Shown in pieces: positions 26,583 to 35,551 of a DNA stretch of 64,000 nucleotides. Where the stretch lies: the NCBI RefSeq assembly GCF_030064165.1, contig NZ_CP125947.1, forward strand, positions 434,001 to 498,000, written 5' to 3'. Numbering within the stretch: position 1 is the stretch's first letter; each line of letters starts with the position of its first letter. Source of the stretch: Comamonas resistens (GTDB lineage Bacteria; Pseudomonadota; Gammaproteobacteria; Burkholderiales; Burkholderiaceae_C). A program made the position numbers and the translations under genes. The notes under the pieces are model-generated. The model was not told the DNA's origin, did not search any database, and worked only from the letters and a program-made list of their open reading frames with translations.

Positions 26583-28235
26583 ATGTTTTCTTATCTTCGT
26601 TCCGGGCTGCGGCCCGTCGGGCCGGTGTGGCAGGGCGCAAGCTGGTTGATTGCGCTGGGGGTGTTGGCGCCCATTGCCTCACTGGCCTGGCTGGCGCTGG
26701 GGGCCGATTTTTCGCACTGGCAGGATCTGGTGCGCTATGTGCTGCCCGATGCTGCCGCCAATACGGCCTGGCTGCTGGGCGGGGTGGGCCTGCTGGTGCT
26801 GATTGTCGGCACGGGCTGCGCCTGGCTGGTGACGGCTTATGACTTTCCGGGGCGGCGCTGGCTGCATTGGGCGCTGCTGCTGCCGCTGGCCATGCCGGCC
26901 TATATCGTGGCCTTTGCCTACCTGGATCTGCTGCACCCCATTGGCCCGGTGCAGGGTGCACTGCGCTGGTTGCTGGGCTACGACAGCCCGCGCCAGTGGC
27001 GGCTGCCCGATCTGCGCTCCATGGGCGGTGCGATCTTTGTGCTGGGCTTCACGCTCTACCCCTATGTCTATATGACGGCGCGGGCCATGTTCATGACCCA
27101 GCCTGCGCACTTGATGGAAGCGGCGCGCTCGCTGGGCGAGACGCGCTGGGGTGCTTTTTGCCGAGTGGCCCTGCCCATGGCGCGGCCGGCGCTGGTCGTG
27201 GGCCTGAGCCTGGCCCTGCTCGAAACCCTTAACGACATAGGTGCGTCCGAGTTCCTGGGCGTGCACACGCTCACGGTGTCGATCTACACCACCTGGGTCA
27301 CGCGCTCCGATCTGGCTGGGGCTGCGCAGATCGCCTGCTCCATGCTGCTGGCCGTGGTGGCCCTGGTCTGGCTGGAACGCCAAGGCCGCAGCCGTCAGCG
27401 CTTTGGCTCGGCCCAGCGCATGCGGGCGATAGCATCGCATCGTCTGCCAGCCCGCACGGCCTGGCTGGCCACGCTGTTTTGCAGCGTGCCCGTGCTCATC
27501 GGTTTTGCCGCTCCCGCAGCCTATCTGGCCTGGGAAAGTGCCAAGCGTTTTGCCCATGGCACGGGTATCTCGGCAGGTCTGTGGTCCAGCCTGCTCAATA
27601 CGCTGGGGTTGGCGCTGGGGGTGACCGTGATCGCGGTTGCTGCCGGTCTGGTCGTGGCCTGGGCCACGCGTACCAGTGTCAGCACGCGTGCGCCTTCGCG
27701 CTGGCAGGCGCAACTGGCGGCGCTGGGTTATGCCGTGCCGGGCACGGTGCTGGCCATAGGCTTGCTGACGCCTGCGCTGGCGCTGGATGCCGGGCTGGCC
27801 CGGTTGTTTGGTGCAGAGGGTTTGCCACTGATGGGGCAAGGCGTGGTGCTGGTCGTGGCCTGCGTGATCCGTTTTCTGGTCATGCCCGTGGGCGGTATCG
27901 AGGCGGGGCTGGCCCGCATTCCGCCGACGCTGGAGCAGGCTTCGCGCCTGTTGGGTGAAAGCCGTCTGGGAACCCTGCGCCGCGTGCATCTGCCGCTGCT
28001 GCGCCCTGCCATGGTCACCAGCGCCATGCTGGTGTTTGTCGATGCCATGAAGGAGTTGCCTGCCACCTTGCTGTTGCGCCCGGCCGACTTCGATACCCTG
28101 GCCACCTGGCTCTATGCCGAAGCCGCGCGCGGCACCTATGAAGAAGGCGCGATTGCCGCGCTGTGCATTGTGGTCGCGGGCCTGGTTCCCGTCATGCTGC
28201 TGGCGCGTACCCAGCTTTCAGAGAAAAATAATTAA
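26583..28235 (+). CDS. fbpB: Ferric iron ABC transporter permease (FbpB-like)
   Basis: Inner-membrane permease, 550 residues, made of two fused BPD-type permease halves with about twelve membrane segments in total. Each half has the EAA-loop (EAARSLGETRWGAFCRVALP at about 180 and EQASRLLGESRLGTLRRVHLP-like at about 460). The start is ATG 26583; a TTG codon lies directly before it. It lies 143 bp after fbpA because repeat copy B occupies the gap. Confidence 0.88.
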   Translation: MFSYLRSGLRPVGPVWQGASWLIALGVLAPIASLAWLALGADFSHWQDLVRYVLPDAAANTAWLLGGVGLLVLIVGTGCAWLVTAYDFPGRRWLHWALLLPLAMPAYIVAFAYLDLLHPIGPVQGALRWLLGYDSPRQWRLPDLRSMGGAIFVLGFTLYPYVYMTARAMFMTQPAHLMEAARSLGETRWGAFCRVALPMARPALVVGLSLALLETLNDIGASEFLGVHTLTVSIYTTWVTRSDLAGAAQIACSMLLAVVALVWLERQGRSRQRFGSAQRMRAIASHRLPARTAWLATLFCSVPVLIGFAAPAAYLAWESAKRFAHGTGISAGLWSSLLNTLGLALGVTVIAVAAGLVVAWATRTSVSTRAPSRWQAQLAALGYAVPGTVLAIGLLTPALALDAGLARLFGAEGLPLMGQGVVLVVACVIRFLVMPVGGIEAGLARIPPTLEQASRLLGESRLGTLRRVHLPLLRPAMVTSAMLVFVDAMKELPATLLLRPADFDTLATWLYAEAARGTYEEGAIAALCIVVAGLVPVMLLARTQLSEKNN

Positions 28236-28249
28236 GATGAAATTGGATT

Positions 28250-28290
28250 CAAACGCTTATGGGTATTGCGCCAGAAGCTATTGAATGTGA
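28250..28290. repeat. Dispersed palindromic-family repeat between fbpB and fbpC
   Basis: CAAACGCTTATGGGTATTGC and CCAGAAGCTATTGAATG match the CGCTTATGG...GC-GCT-AGCTAT layout of the copies at 19988 and 51141. It fills the 64-bp gap before fbpC. Confidence 0.5.
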
Positions 28291-28299
28291 AGTGATTGC

Positions 28300-28962
28300 A
28301 TGACTGCCTCTCTACAAATTGCACAGCTGCATCTGGGCTATGAATCGCCTCAGGGCTTTCACACCGTGCTGCAGAGCTTTGACCTGCAAGTGCCTGCCGG
28401 CCATATCGCCAGCCTGCTGGGGCCCTCGGGTTGCGGCAAGACTTCGGTGCTGCGTGCCATCGCAGGCTTTGAGCCCGTGCGCGCGGGCAGCATTCATCTG
28501 GGCAAGGTGCTGCTGTCCGGCCCCGGAACCCATCTGCCGCCCGAGCAGCGCCATGTGGGCATGATGTTCCAGGAGTACGGCCTGTTTCCCCATCTGACTG
28601 CCGCACAGAACGTGGGCTTTGGCCTGCGCCGCATGGGCAAGCCGGAGCGCGACCAACGTGTGCAGGAGTTGCTGGCCGTGGTGGGATTGGCGAATTCAGG
28701 CAGCAAGTTCCCGCATGAGCTGTCCGGCGGTCAGCAGCAGCGCGTGGCTCTGGCGCGGGCCCTGGCGCCGTCCCCGGCCTTGCTGCTGCTGGACGAGCCT
28801 TTTTCCAATCTCGATGCCGCCACGCGCGAGCGCCTGACGCTGGAAGTGCGCGACATTCTGCGTGCGGCTGGCCAGACCGCCATCCTGGTCACGCACAACG
28901 CGCAGGAGGCTGAAACCATGTCCGACCAGATCTGTCAGATGACGCCCATCCAGGGGCTGTAA
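28300..28962 (+). CDS. fbpC: Iron ABC transporter ATPase (FbpC-like, short)
   Basis: Nucleotide-binding subunit, 220 residues, with Walker A GPSGCGKTS, Q-loop MFQEYGLFPHL, signature LSGGQQQRVALARAL, Walker B LLLLDEPFSNLD and switch His in LVTHN. Typical FbpC proteins are about 340-350 residues, so this one lacks the C-terminal regulatory (TOBE-like) domain. The stop TAA is followed at once by a dyad shared with the convergent phzF-like gene, so this is the natural end, not a frameshift that I can see. Confidence 0.82.
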   Translation: MTASLQIAQLHLGYESPQGFHTVLQSFDLQVPAGHIASLLGPSGCGKTSVLRAIAGFEPVRAGSIHLGKVLLSGPGTHLPPEQRHVGMMFQEYGLFPHLTAAQNVGFGLRRMGKPERDQRVQELLAVVGLANSGSKFPHELSGGQQQRVALARALAPSPALLLLDEPFSNLDAATRERLTLEVRDILRAAGQTAILVTHNAQEAETMSDQICQMTPIQGL

Positions 28963-28978
28963 GAGAGAGGCCTTACAG
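28957..28978. terminator. Dyad spanning both convergent stop codons
   Basis: CTGTAAG (28957-28963) and CTTACAG (28972-28978) form a 7-bp stem with an 8-nt loop. It includes the TAA stops of both fbpC and the PhzF-family gene. No T run, so terminator activity is uncertain. Confidence 0.35.
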
Positions 28979-29941
28979 TAGCACGTGGCCGCTGGTCACG
29001 GTGATGGTATGGCCGCCCACCCAGAGCTTGCCGTTGTTGCCGGTCTGCACATGGACCTGCCCGTCGCGGCCCACGCATACCCCCTGGGCTGCGGTATAGG
29101 GCGTTTGCAGCAGGCCCTTGCCCGTCAGCCACTGAGCCAGCGCTGCGTTGAGGCTGCCGGTGACGGGGTCTTCGCTGGCGGTTTCACCGATCAGAGCACG
29201 AACTTCCAGCTGAGGATGGGTAGAGGCGCTCTTGCCCTGCGCTGCTTCCTCGGCTTGCTTGGCAAAGGCGCGCGCCTCGCGGCTGGAGCGGCCTATCAAC
29301 GGAGCATCCTCTTGCTCCTCGTAAATGGCAGCCAGACCGGCCTTGGCGTCCAGCTTTTTGAGCGCGCCAAAGTCCGGCTCCACCGCCAGCACGGTATCGG
29401 GGTGGTCCAGCAGCAGGCCCAGCCAGGCCGAGCCGTTGTAGAGGCGGCGCGCCATCAGCAACTGTTCACGCGCAAGGCCCAGTGCTTGCAGCACGGGGGC
29501 CAGCTCGGCTTCCGGCACCTCCTGGGAGTCCAGGGAGGGGGCTTCAAAAAACAGAGCGCCTTGCGCGCTTGCCGTAATGGGTACCAGCCCTTTTTTGCAT
29601 TCCTGCAGCACTTGATCCGGATTGCGCGGCTGGCCGCCCTGGGCCAGCCAGGCGTGGCAGCTGCCCAGTGTGGGGTGACCGGCAAAAGCCAGCTCGCCCG
29701 CGGGCGTGAAGATGCGCAGCAGATAGTCGGCGCCTGCGGCCAGCCCGTCGGCACTGGGTTGCATCACAAACGTGGTTTCGGACAGATTGGTCCAGCGTGC
29801 AAAAGCCTGCATCTGTGTGTCGCTCAAGCCATCGGCGTTCAGCACCACGGCCACGGGGTTGCCGAGCAGCGCGGTTTGCGTGAACACGTCCACGGTCATA
29901 TAGGGACGGGAGATGGGGCTGGTTGAGACGTTGGCAGACAT
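28973..29941 (-). CDS. PhzF-family epimerase/isomerase
   Basis: A 322-residue protein of the PhzF/diaminopimelate-epimerase fold. Family signatures are visible: FTQTALLGNPVAVVL near the N-terminus, NLSETTFV with the conserved Glu, ELAFAGHPTLGSCH and GETASEDPVTGS. ATG 29941 gives the normal N-terminus. PhzF proteins here are usually of unknown substrate; there are no phenazine genes nearby. It is downstream of the aminotransferase on the same strand, separated by repeat copy C. Confidence 0.85.
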   Translation of the reverse strand: MSANVSTSPISRPYMTVDVFTQTALLGNPVAVVLNADGLSDTQMQAFARWTNLSETTFVMQPSADGLAAGADYLLRIFTPAGELAFAGHPTLGSCHAWLAQGGQPRNPDQVLQECKKGLVPITASAQGALFFEAPSLDSQEVPEAELAPVLQALGLAREQLLMARRLYNGSAWLGLLLDHPDTVLAVEPDFGALKKLDAKAGLAAIYEEQEDAPLIGRSSREARAFAKQAEEAAQGKSASTHPQLEVRALIGETASEDPVTGSLNAALAQWLTGKGLLQTPYTAAQGVCVGRDGQVHVQTGNNGKLWVGGHTITVTSGHVLL

Positions 29942-30019
29942 GGGCAGCGATTGTCGGCAAAAAGAAAAACCGGCGCAGGGCCGGTTGATGAGGCATTGCA
30001 CATGCCATGGGGTATCAGA

Positions 30020-30140
30020 GACGCCGAGCAAGAGCCTAGGCGGCCCCGCCGCCTTGCGGCGATGGCGTCGTCCCCCTCCCGCGAAGCGAGAGAGGGGGAA
30101 GGCGGGGCCGCCTAGGCGCGGAGCGCCTCAGGGGGAGCCT
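30020..30140 (-). repeat. Structured 3'-end repeat, copy C (after aminotransferase), expanded
   Basis: Lies just after the stop of the minus-strand aminotransferase, in that gene's sense. Stems: GGCGC/GCGCC (30115-30119, 30123-30127), TCCCCCTC/GAGGGGGA (30071-30078, 30092-30099), GGCGTC/GACGCC (30064-30069, 30020-30025). In addition, 16-bp perfectly complementary arms, CCTAGGCGGCCCCGCC (30035-30050) and its complement (30101-30116), are inserted into the element. Confidence 0.75.
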
Positions 30141-30145
30141 TCAGA

Positions 30146-31324
30146 TCAGAGGCTGGCCTTGATCGCGTCGGCCAGCGACTTGATGCCGGTGTTGATTTGC
30201 TCGGCGGACACCGTCACATACGACAGGCGCAGCGTGTTGTTTTGTGCATCGCCGGCATAGAAGGGGGCGCCGGGCACAAAGGCCATATTGCGTTCCACGG
30301 CCTTGGCCAGCAGCGCCTGTGCATCCATGCCAGCGGGCAACTTGACCCAGAGGAACATGCCGCCCACGGGGCGTGTCCACTTCACGTCGAGGCCGGCCAT
30401 CTCGCGCTCCAGCGCCATCAGCATCACATCGCGCTGGGCCTTGTACATGGCGCGGATGGTGGGCACATGGCGGTCCAGGAAACCGTCCTTGATGACTTCG
30501 GCCACCACGCGCTGGTTGAAGCTGGGGGTGTGCAGGTCGGCGGCCTGCTTGGCCTGGGTCAGCTTGCCGTAGACGGACTTGGGCGCCACGATGAAGCCGA
30601 TGCGCAGGCCGGGAGCCAGCACCTTGGAGAACGAGCCCATATAGATCACGCCCTCGGGGTTGCGTGCAGCCAGGGGCAGTGGGGGCTCCTGCTCGTACCA
30701 GAGGTCGCCGTAGGGGTTGTCCTCGATCAGGGGGATATCCAGCTCCCTGGCCTTGTCGACCAGAGCCTGGCGGCGTGCATCGCTCATGGTGCGGCCGGTG
30801 GGGTTCTGGAAGTTGGGCAGCACATAGGCCAGACGGGCCTTGTCGGCGCCGGTGCCGACCTGGGCCGCGAAGGCGTCGATCAGCATGCCTTCGTCATCGC
30901 TGTCCACGCCTTCGGCCACGGGTTCCATGGGGGTGAAGGCCTGCAGTGCGCCCAGATAGGTGGGCTTTTCGACCAGGATGCGGCTGCCCTTGTCCAGGAA
31001 GATCTTGCCGATCAGGTCCAGCGCCTGCTGGCTGCCGGTGGTGATCAGAATCTGCTCGGGATCAACGCTCCAGGGCAGGAAGTCGGCAATCGCCTGACGC
31101 AGCGGGGCAAAGCCTTCGGTGGTGGAGTACTGCAGGGCGGCGGCGCCGTCGCGCTGCATCACGGCCTGACAGGCCTCGGTGAATGCATCCAGGGGGAAGG
31201 CCTTGGGGGAGGGCAGGCCGCCAGCCATGCTGATGATGCCGGGGCGGTCGGTCAGCTTGAGGATTTCGCGGATGGCGGAGGAATTCATCTTGGCAGCACG
31301 TTCTGCCAGCGTCCAGGTTGTCAT
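30146..31324 (-). CDS. PLP-dependent aminotransferase (class I, LysN/2-aminoadipate-like)
   Basis: Fold-type I aminotransferase, 392 residues. It has the substrate-loop region ISMAGGLPSPKAFP, the nucleotide-fold GSQQALDLIGKIF, NFQNPTGRTMS and the PLP-lysine motif MGSFSKVLAPGLRIGF. ATG 31324 gives this normal start. It is divergent from a MocR-family regulator across 369 bp, so the regulator probably controls it. Substrate could be 2-aminoadipate, aromatic or branched-chain amino acids; the sequence does not decide. Confidence 0.85.
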   Translation of the reverse strand: MTTWTLAERAAKMNSSAIREILKLTDRPGIISMAGGLPSPKAFPLDAFTEACQAVMQRDGAAALQYSTTEGFAPLRQAIADFLPWSVDPEQILITTGSQQALDLIGKIFLDKGSRILVEKPTYLGALQAFTPMEPVAEGVDSDDEGMLIDAFAAQVGTGADKARLAYVLPNFQNPTGRTMSDARRQALVDKARELDIPLIEDNPYGDLWYEQEPPLPLAARNPEGVIYMGSFSKVLAPGLRIGFIVAPKSVYGKLTQAKQAADLHTPSFNQRVVAEVIKDGFLDRHVPTIRAMYKAQRDVMLMALEREMAGLDVKWTRPVGGMFLWVKLPAGMDAQALLAKAVERNMAFVPGAPFYAGDAQNNTLRLSYVTVSAEQINTGIKSLADAIKASL

Positions 31325-31693
31325 AAAACAGTACTCGATCTCTACGTTGCCAGCCCCGGCGGGACTGGCCAATGTGCGGTCTCACGCCGTTGTCGGGCAT
31401 GTGCTGGCAAAAGCGCGAGCTTTTTGACAGCGCGGGTAGCGCCGCCAGTGTGCACCAGCGGTGGGTTTATTGTGTCGCTGCCTGCTTGCCAATGTGGGCT
31501 GCTGGGCAATTGCGACGATTTGGTCTGCTGCCGGTGGGCGATGAACCGTGGCCCAAGTCCTCAGTAGAGGGCGGCCAAGCGAGGTTGATGGATTCAATAT
31601 ACGCTTGAGACCATTACAGTACCTATACAGACAGGCTCACAATTCTTGCTTCTGTATTGGTGTCCGCTTCAGTACAGTTTTCCGCCCATCACC
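31325..31693. promoter_or_regulatory. Divergent promoter region of aminotransferase and MocR regulator
   Basis: This 369-bp gap has no gene. It contains direct repeats TACAG at 31615-31619 and 31626-31630 (11-bp period, one helical turn) and an inverted pair CTGTA (31652-31656) / TACAG (31673-31677). Clustered TACAG/CTGTA units just upstream of the regulator gene look like MocR operator half-sites. No clear consensus -10/-35 pair was assigned. Confidence 0.45.
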
Positions 31694-33166
31694 ATGTCCA
31701 TCTCCCTGTCCCGCCAGGCGGCCCTGACCCTGACCCAGCAGCTGGCCGAGCGTCTGGCCGAACGCATACACATGCGGCTGCTGCCCGCGGGGGCGCGCCT
31801 GCCTTCGGTGCGCGAATGCGCGCGCCAGCAGGGTGTGAGTCCGTACACGGTGGTGGCCGCCTACGACCTGTTGCAGGCCCAGGGGCTGGTCGAGGCCAGG
31901 CCGCAACGTGGATTCTTTGTGCGGGACTATGCACAGAATCCGCTCCAAACCCAGGAGGGGAAGGCGCAAGCAGCTATCAATGGCAGAGCGGTTGACACTC
32001 CGGTCGGCATCGCACCGGGTACACGTATCAACGCCACCATGTTGATTCGCGGCATGTTTGTGGAGAGCGTGGCCGGCAAACCCCAGCCCGGTGCCGGTGT
32101 GCTGCCCGCCGAATGGCTGGATGCCGGCTTTCTGGTGGCGGCCATGCGCAAGGTCACCAGCGGGCAGGCGCTGCGCGAATCCTTGGTGCGCTATGGCGAG
32201 CCCATGGGTGACAGCAGTCTGCGCGAGGCGCTGGCCCGGCGTATGCAGCGCATAGGCATTGCGGCCGCCCCGGGCCAGATCATCACCACCATGGGGGCGA
32301 CCCAGGCGCTGGACATTGTGAGCCGTGCCCTGCTGCAGCCCGGCGATCCGGTAATGGTGGAAGAGCCGGGCTGGGCCGTTGAATATGCGCGCCTGGCTGC
32401 CATGGGCATGCGCGTGCTGCCCGTGCCGCGCGGGCCCGAGGGGCCGGACATGGCGGTGATGCAGCGCTATTGCGAGACCATGGCCCCCAAGCTCTATGTG
32501 AGTGTCAGCGTGCTGCACAACCCCACGGGCTACAGCCTGAGCGCGGCCAGCGCCCACGAGGTGCTGCAGATGGCGCAGCGCCACGGCTTCTATGTGGTGG
32601 AAGACGATAGCTACTGCCATATCGCTGCCGATCATGCACCGCGCGTGACGATGCTGGACCGCTTGCAGCGCAGCATCTACATCAGCGGCTTTGCCAAGGT
32701 GCTGGTGCCCAATTGGCGCCTGGGCTATATGGCGGCGCCACCGGAGCTGGTCGAGAGGCTGCTGGACACCAAGCTGCTGTCCACCCTGTCCACGCCGACC
32801 CCCATGGAGCAGGCCCTGGCCCTGTGCATGGAACAGGGCCAGCTGCGCCGCCATGCCGAGCGGCTGCGTCAGCATCTGGCCCAGGCGCGCACGCGCAGCG
32901 TGGCGCTGGCCCAGGCAGCCGGCTGTCGTTTTGTGGCCGAGCCTGCGGGCATGTTCGGTTGGGTGGATACCGGTGTGGATACCGAGGTGCTGACCCAGTT
33001 GCTGCTGGACGAGGGCTATATGATCGCCCCGGGCGCCATGTTCCACGCCAGCCGGGGCTCCAGCACCTGCATGCGCATCAACTTTGCGACCACGCAGGAC
33101 GCCACCTTCTGGCGTGTCTTCGAGCGTGTGGTGGCGGGAATGCGGGCCCAGGCCCAGAAGTCCTAG
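31694..33166 (+). CDS. MocR-type GntR/aminotransferase transcriptional regulator
   Basis: A 490-residue regulator with an N-terminal winged helix-turn-helix of the GntR family (about residues 10-75; LPSVRECARQQGVSPYTVVAAYDLLQAQG) joined by a linker to an aminotransferase-like domain (from about 125), with the PLP-lysine region YISGFAKVLVPNWRLGY. ATG 31694 begins directly before the helix-turn-helix. It probably senses PLP or an amino acid-PLP adduct and controls the divergent aminotransferase gene. It overlaps the convergent deacetylase gene by 4 bp at its end. Confidence 0.87.
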   Translation: MSISLSRQAALTLTQQLAERLAERIHMRLLPAGARLPSVRECARQQGVSPYTVVAAYDLLQAQGLVEARPQRGFFVRDYAQNPLQTQEGKAQAAINGRAVDTPVGIAPGTRINATMLIRGMFVESVAGKPQPGAGVLPAEWLDAGFLVAAMRKVTSGQALRESLVRYGEPMGDSSLREALARRMQRIGIAAAPGQIITTMGATQALDIVSRALLQPGDPVMVEEPGWAVEYARLAAMGMRVLPVPRGPEGPDMAVMQRYCETMAPKLYVSVSVLHNPTGYSLSAASAHEVLQMAQRHGFYVVEDDSYCHIAADHAPRVTMLDRLQRSIYISGFAKVLVPNWRLGYMAAPPELVERLLDTKLLSTLSTPTPMEQALALCMEQGQLRRHAERLRQHLAQARTRSVALAQAAGCRFVAEPAGMFGWVDTGVDTEVLTQLLLDEGYMIAPGAMFHASRGSSTCMRINFATTQDATFWRVFERVVAGMRAQAQKS

Positions 33167-33990
33167 CGCAGATGGATGGGGCCCTGATGAATATGGCAGC
33201 TATTGCGTTGCAGCAGCTCGCCAAAGGCATCGGACATCAGATATTCGAATTCCACGGGGCGCTGCCTGCCAATGGCGTCTCCTTCCACCACGTCGCTGGC
33301 CGGGTGGCACATCAGCAGGCCGCCGGCCGCCATATGCGGCAGCCAGGCGGCCATCTGCCTGTCGTAGCTGGCCGTGTCGGGTGCATCAAAGCCATAGACG
33401 CCGCCAAAACCATGGTTCATGGGAATGTCTGCATGGCGCAGCCGCCGGGTGGTGGCCCAGCCGCCGAGCAAGGCAATGATGGCGGCCTTGGGGCTGCGCC
33501 ACAGACCCGAGGCCGGTGCCGTGGAGCGCACCCAGGGCATCTCGTGCGTGGCATAGCGGGCCTGGAGCTCGGCCTGCATGGCTTCACGCAGGCCCGGCAA
33601 CTGGTGCACATGCTGGTGGCCGTCGATAAAGTCCGGTGGCGTGCCCATGGCCTGCTCGAAGGCATCGAGCTGCTCGCGCCAGGCCGCGCGCATCTGCGCC
33701 TGCGGCAGTTGCCGGGCATAGGCTTGCCGGATCACGGTTCCCAGCGCCTGTGCGGCATGCTGCCCGTCATGGCCTTCGGTCAGATTGAAGTGCAGGCCGG
33801 CAGAGAGCCGGGGGCGCAGCTCCCGTAAGGCCGGTGCGGCTTGTGGCCAGAGGGGCGAAGTGGTCATGCAACTGGTGGCGGACAGACGACCGGCAAGAGC
33901 CAGCTGCCGCACAGCGTCGTCCACCAAGGGGTGCAGAGCGTAATCATCGGCGCACAGCAGGATGGGACGGGTGGTGCTCATGTGATTCAT
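33163..33990 (-). CDS. ChbG/YdjC-family deacetylase, NaxD/LgmC-like
   Basis: Predicted carbohydrate N-deacetylase, 275 residues, with metal-site motifs CADDYALHP (13-21), SAGLHFNLTEG and DGHQHVHQLP. In Francisella NaxD and Bordetella LgmC, a member of this family deacetylates undecaprenyl-phosphate-linked N-acetylhexosamine before transfer to lipid A. Here it is the last of three overlapping minus-strand genes with a GT2 transferase and a GtrA protein, matching that role. HpnK in hopanoid pathways is an alternative of the same family, but no hopanoid genes are nearby. The ATG at 33990 overlaps the gtrA-like stop (ATGA). Confidence 0.8.
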   Translation of the reverse strand: MNHMSTTRPILLCADDYALHPLVDDAVRQLALAGRLSATSCMTTSPLWPQAAPALRELRPRLSAGLHFNLTEGHDGQHAAQALGTVIRQAYARQLPQAQMRAAWREQLDAFEQAMGTPPDFIDGHQHVHQLPGLREAMQAELQARYATHEMPWVRSTAPASGLWRSPKAAIIALLGGWATTRRLRHADIPMNHGFGGVYGFDAPDTASYDRQMAAWLPHMAAGGLLMCHPASDVVEGDAIGRQRPVEFEYLMSDAFGELLQRNSCHIHQGPIHLR

Positions 33991-34403
33991 TCGGCCTTGT
34001 GCGCCTTGAAGGCCCAGAACTTGCTCATGACGAACGTGCCGACGGCCACCAGCACCAGCACGGCGGCCAGACTCCAGAAGTAATGCCAGTGCAGCCAGTT
34101 CAGGGCAATGTAGTAGAGCAGCTCATTGGCGACGAAGGACAGGCAGGCCACGGCGAAGAATCTGGCCACCACCGGCCAGCCTCTGGCTCTGGTCGCTGAA
34201 AATGTGAACAGGGCATGGCCGTTGTAGCTGACGACAAAAGCCACCAGAAACGCCAGTACATTGGCCGCCAGAGGCGGCATGCCCAGCAGAGCAACCAGCA
34301 GGCCGACCACCGCCAGATGTGTGGCAGCGGCCGTGCCTCCGACCAGCACGAATTGGAGCAGCTGCGGCAGGCGGCGCAGTCTTTGCAGCAGTTGCGCGAT
34401 CAC
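33987..34403 (-). CDS. GtrA-like membrane protein (possible lipid-linked sugar flippase)
   Basis: A 138-residue protein with four predicted membrane helices, of the GtrA family, which is thought to flip or help flip undecaprenyl-phosphate sugars across the inner membrane. Typical features are LLQFVLVGGTAAATHLAVV at the N-terminus and FVMSKFWAFK at the C-terminus. It overlaps the GT2 gene (ATGA) and the deacetylase gene, so the three are one unit. LgmD holds this place in the Bordetella lipid A-glucosamine system. Confidence 0.82.
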   Translation of the reverse strand: MIAQLLQRLRRLPQLLQFVLVGGTAAATHLAVVGLLVALLGMPPLAANVLAFLVAFVVSYNGHALFTFSATRARGWPVVARFFAVACLSFVANELLYYIALNWLHWHYFWSLAAVLVLVAVGTFVMSKFWAFKAHKAE

Positions 34404-35416
34404 GATGGCTCGCGCTCATGTTCACGCAGAGGGCTGCGGTCTTCGTCATGTGCCACCAGGTAGATGGGGCGGCGCTTGACCTCTTCGTAGATACGGCCGA
34501 TGTACTCGCCCAGAATGCCTATGGACAGCAGCTGCACGCCCGAAAACAGCATGATGCTGGCAGCCAGCGTGGGCCAGCCGCGCAGCGGGTTGCCAAAGAA
34601 CAGGGCCTCTATGGCAATCCACAGGCCATAGGCCAGTGCCAGCAGGGAAATGCCGGCACCCACCATGCTCCAGATGCGCAGGGGCAGGGTGGTGAAGGAG
34701 GTCAGCCCCAGCAGCGCCAGCGAGCCCAGACGGCGCAGATTGAAGCTGGAGCTGCCTGCGGCGCGATCCTTGGGCACGAAGGGTAGAGCTACGGTCTTGA
34801 AACCGACCCAGGCGTACAGGCCCTTCATGAAACGGTTGTTTTCGGGCAAGGCCTTGAGGGCATCGACAACCTTGCGGTCCATCCAGCGGAAGTCGCCTGC
34901 GTTGGGCGGCATCTTGACCGAGCTGCCAGAGTTCATCACACGGTAGAACAGTTGGGTACCCATGCGCTTGGCGCCGCTTTCTGCCGCGCGGTCGGCAATC
35001 ACGCCATAGACCATCTCGTAACCCGATTGCCACAGCTCGTGCATTTCGGCCAGCATCTCCAGTGGATGCTGGAAATCGGCGTCTATCAGCAGCACGGCAT
35101 TGCCACGGGCATGGTCTATGCCGGCAGACAGGGCGGCTTCCTTGCCGAAGTTGCGCGACAAGGCCAGATAGCGCAGCGGCAGCTCCTGCGCAAGGCGCAA
35201 GCTCAGCTCATGTGTGGCGTCGCGGCTGCCGTCGTTGACCACCACGATCTCGAAATCGGGCGTCAGAGCCCGGACCGTCTGGGCCAGCGCGCGCAGAAAG
35301 CCTTCAATATTCGCTTGTTCGTTATAGGCCGGCACCACGCAGCTCAGCCTCAGCGGCTGACGCGGCAACTGGGCTGGCGGGGCTGCGGGAGCATATTCGG
35401 CGTGAAGATCGGTCAT
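34400..35416 (-). CDS. Polyprenyl-phosphate glycosyltransferase, GT2 (LgmA/FlmF2/ArnC-like)
   Basis: Membrane-anchored family-2 transferase, 338 residues, predicted to load a hexosamine onto undecaprenyl phosphate. It has the nucleotide-sugar start CVVPAYNEQANIEGFL, VVNDGSRDAT, the acidic LIDADFQHP and two C-terminal membrane helices (about 240-265 and 275-300), then GEYIGRIYEEVKRRP. The start MTDLHAEYAP at 35416 is chosen because upstream sequence lacks family similarity. It is divergent from the GT39 gene by 135 bp. Confidence 0.85.
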   Translation of the reverse strand: MTDLHAEYAPAAPPAQLPRQPLRLSCVVPAYNEQANIEGFLRALAQTVRALTPDFEIVVVNDGSRDATHELSLRLAQELPLRYLALSRNFGKEAALSAGIDHARGNAVLLIDADFQHPLEMLAEMHELWQSGYEMVYGVIADRAAESGAKRMGTQLFYRVMNSGSSVKMPPNAGDFRWMDRKVVDALKALPENNRFMKGLYAWVGFKTVALPFVPKDRAAGSSSFNLRRLGSLALLGLTSFTTLPLRIWSMVGAGISLLALAYGLWIAIEALFFGNPLRGWPTLAASIMLFSGVQLLSIGILGEYIGRIYEEVKRRPIYLVAHDEDRSPLREHEREPS

Positions 35417-35551
35417 GGAGCAGGATTTTCGCGCAAGTCGGCGACTGCTTGCTGGGCTGGCAAGGTTTGCACTGTGCCCGAAGGAGGCCGTCGCTATACT
35501 CACGCCCCTAGGCAATGCTGCCCCGGCTCTTTTCTTTCCTGTGATCGTCTG

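Noticed and set aside
31965..31990. CAGCTATCAATGGCAGAGCG in the MocR linker as a repeat fragment
   Set aside because: Shares only AGCTATCAA with the family; too short to claim.
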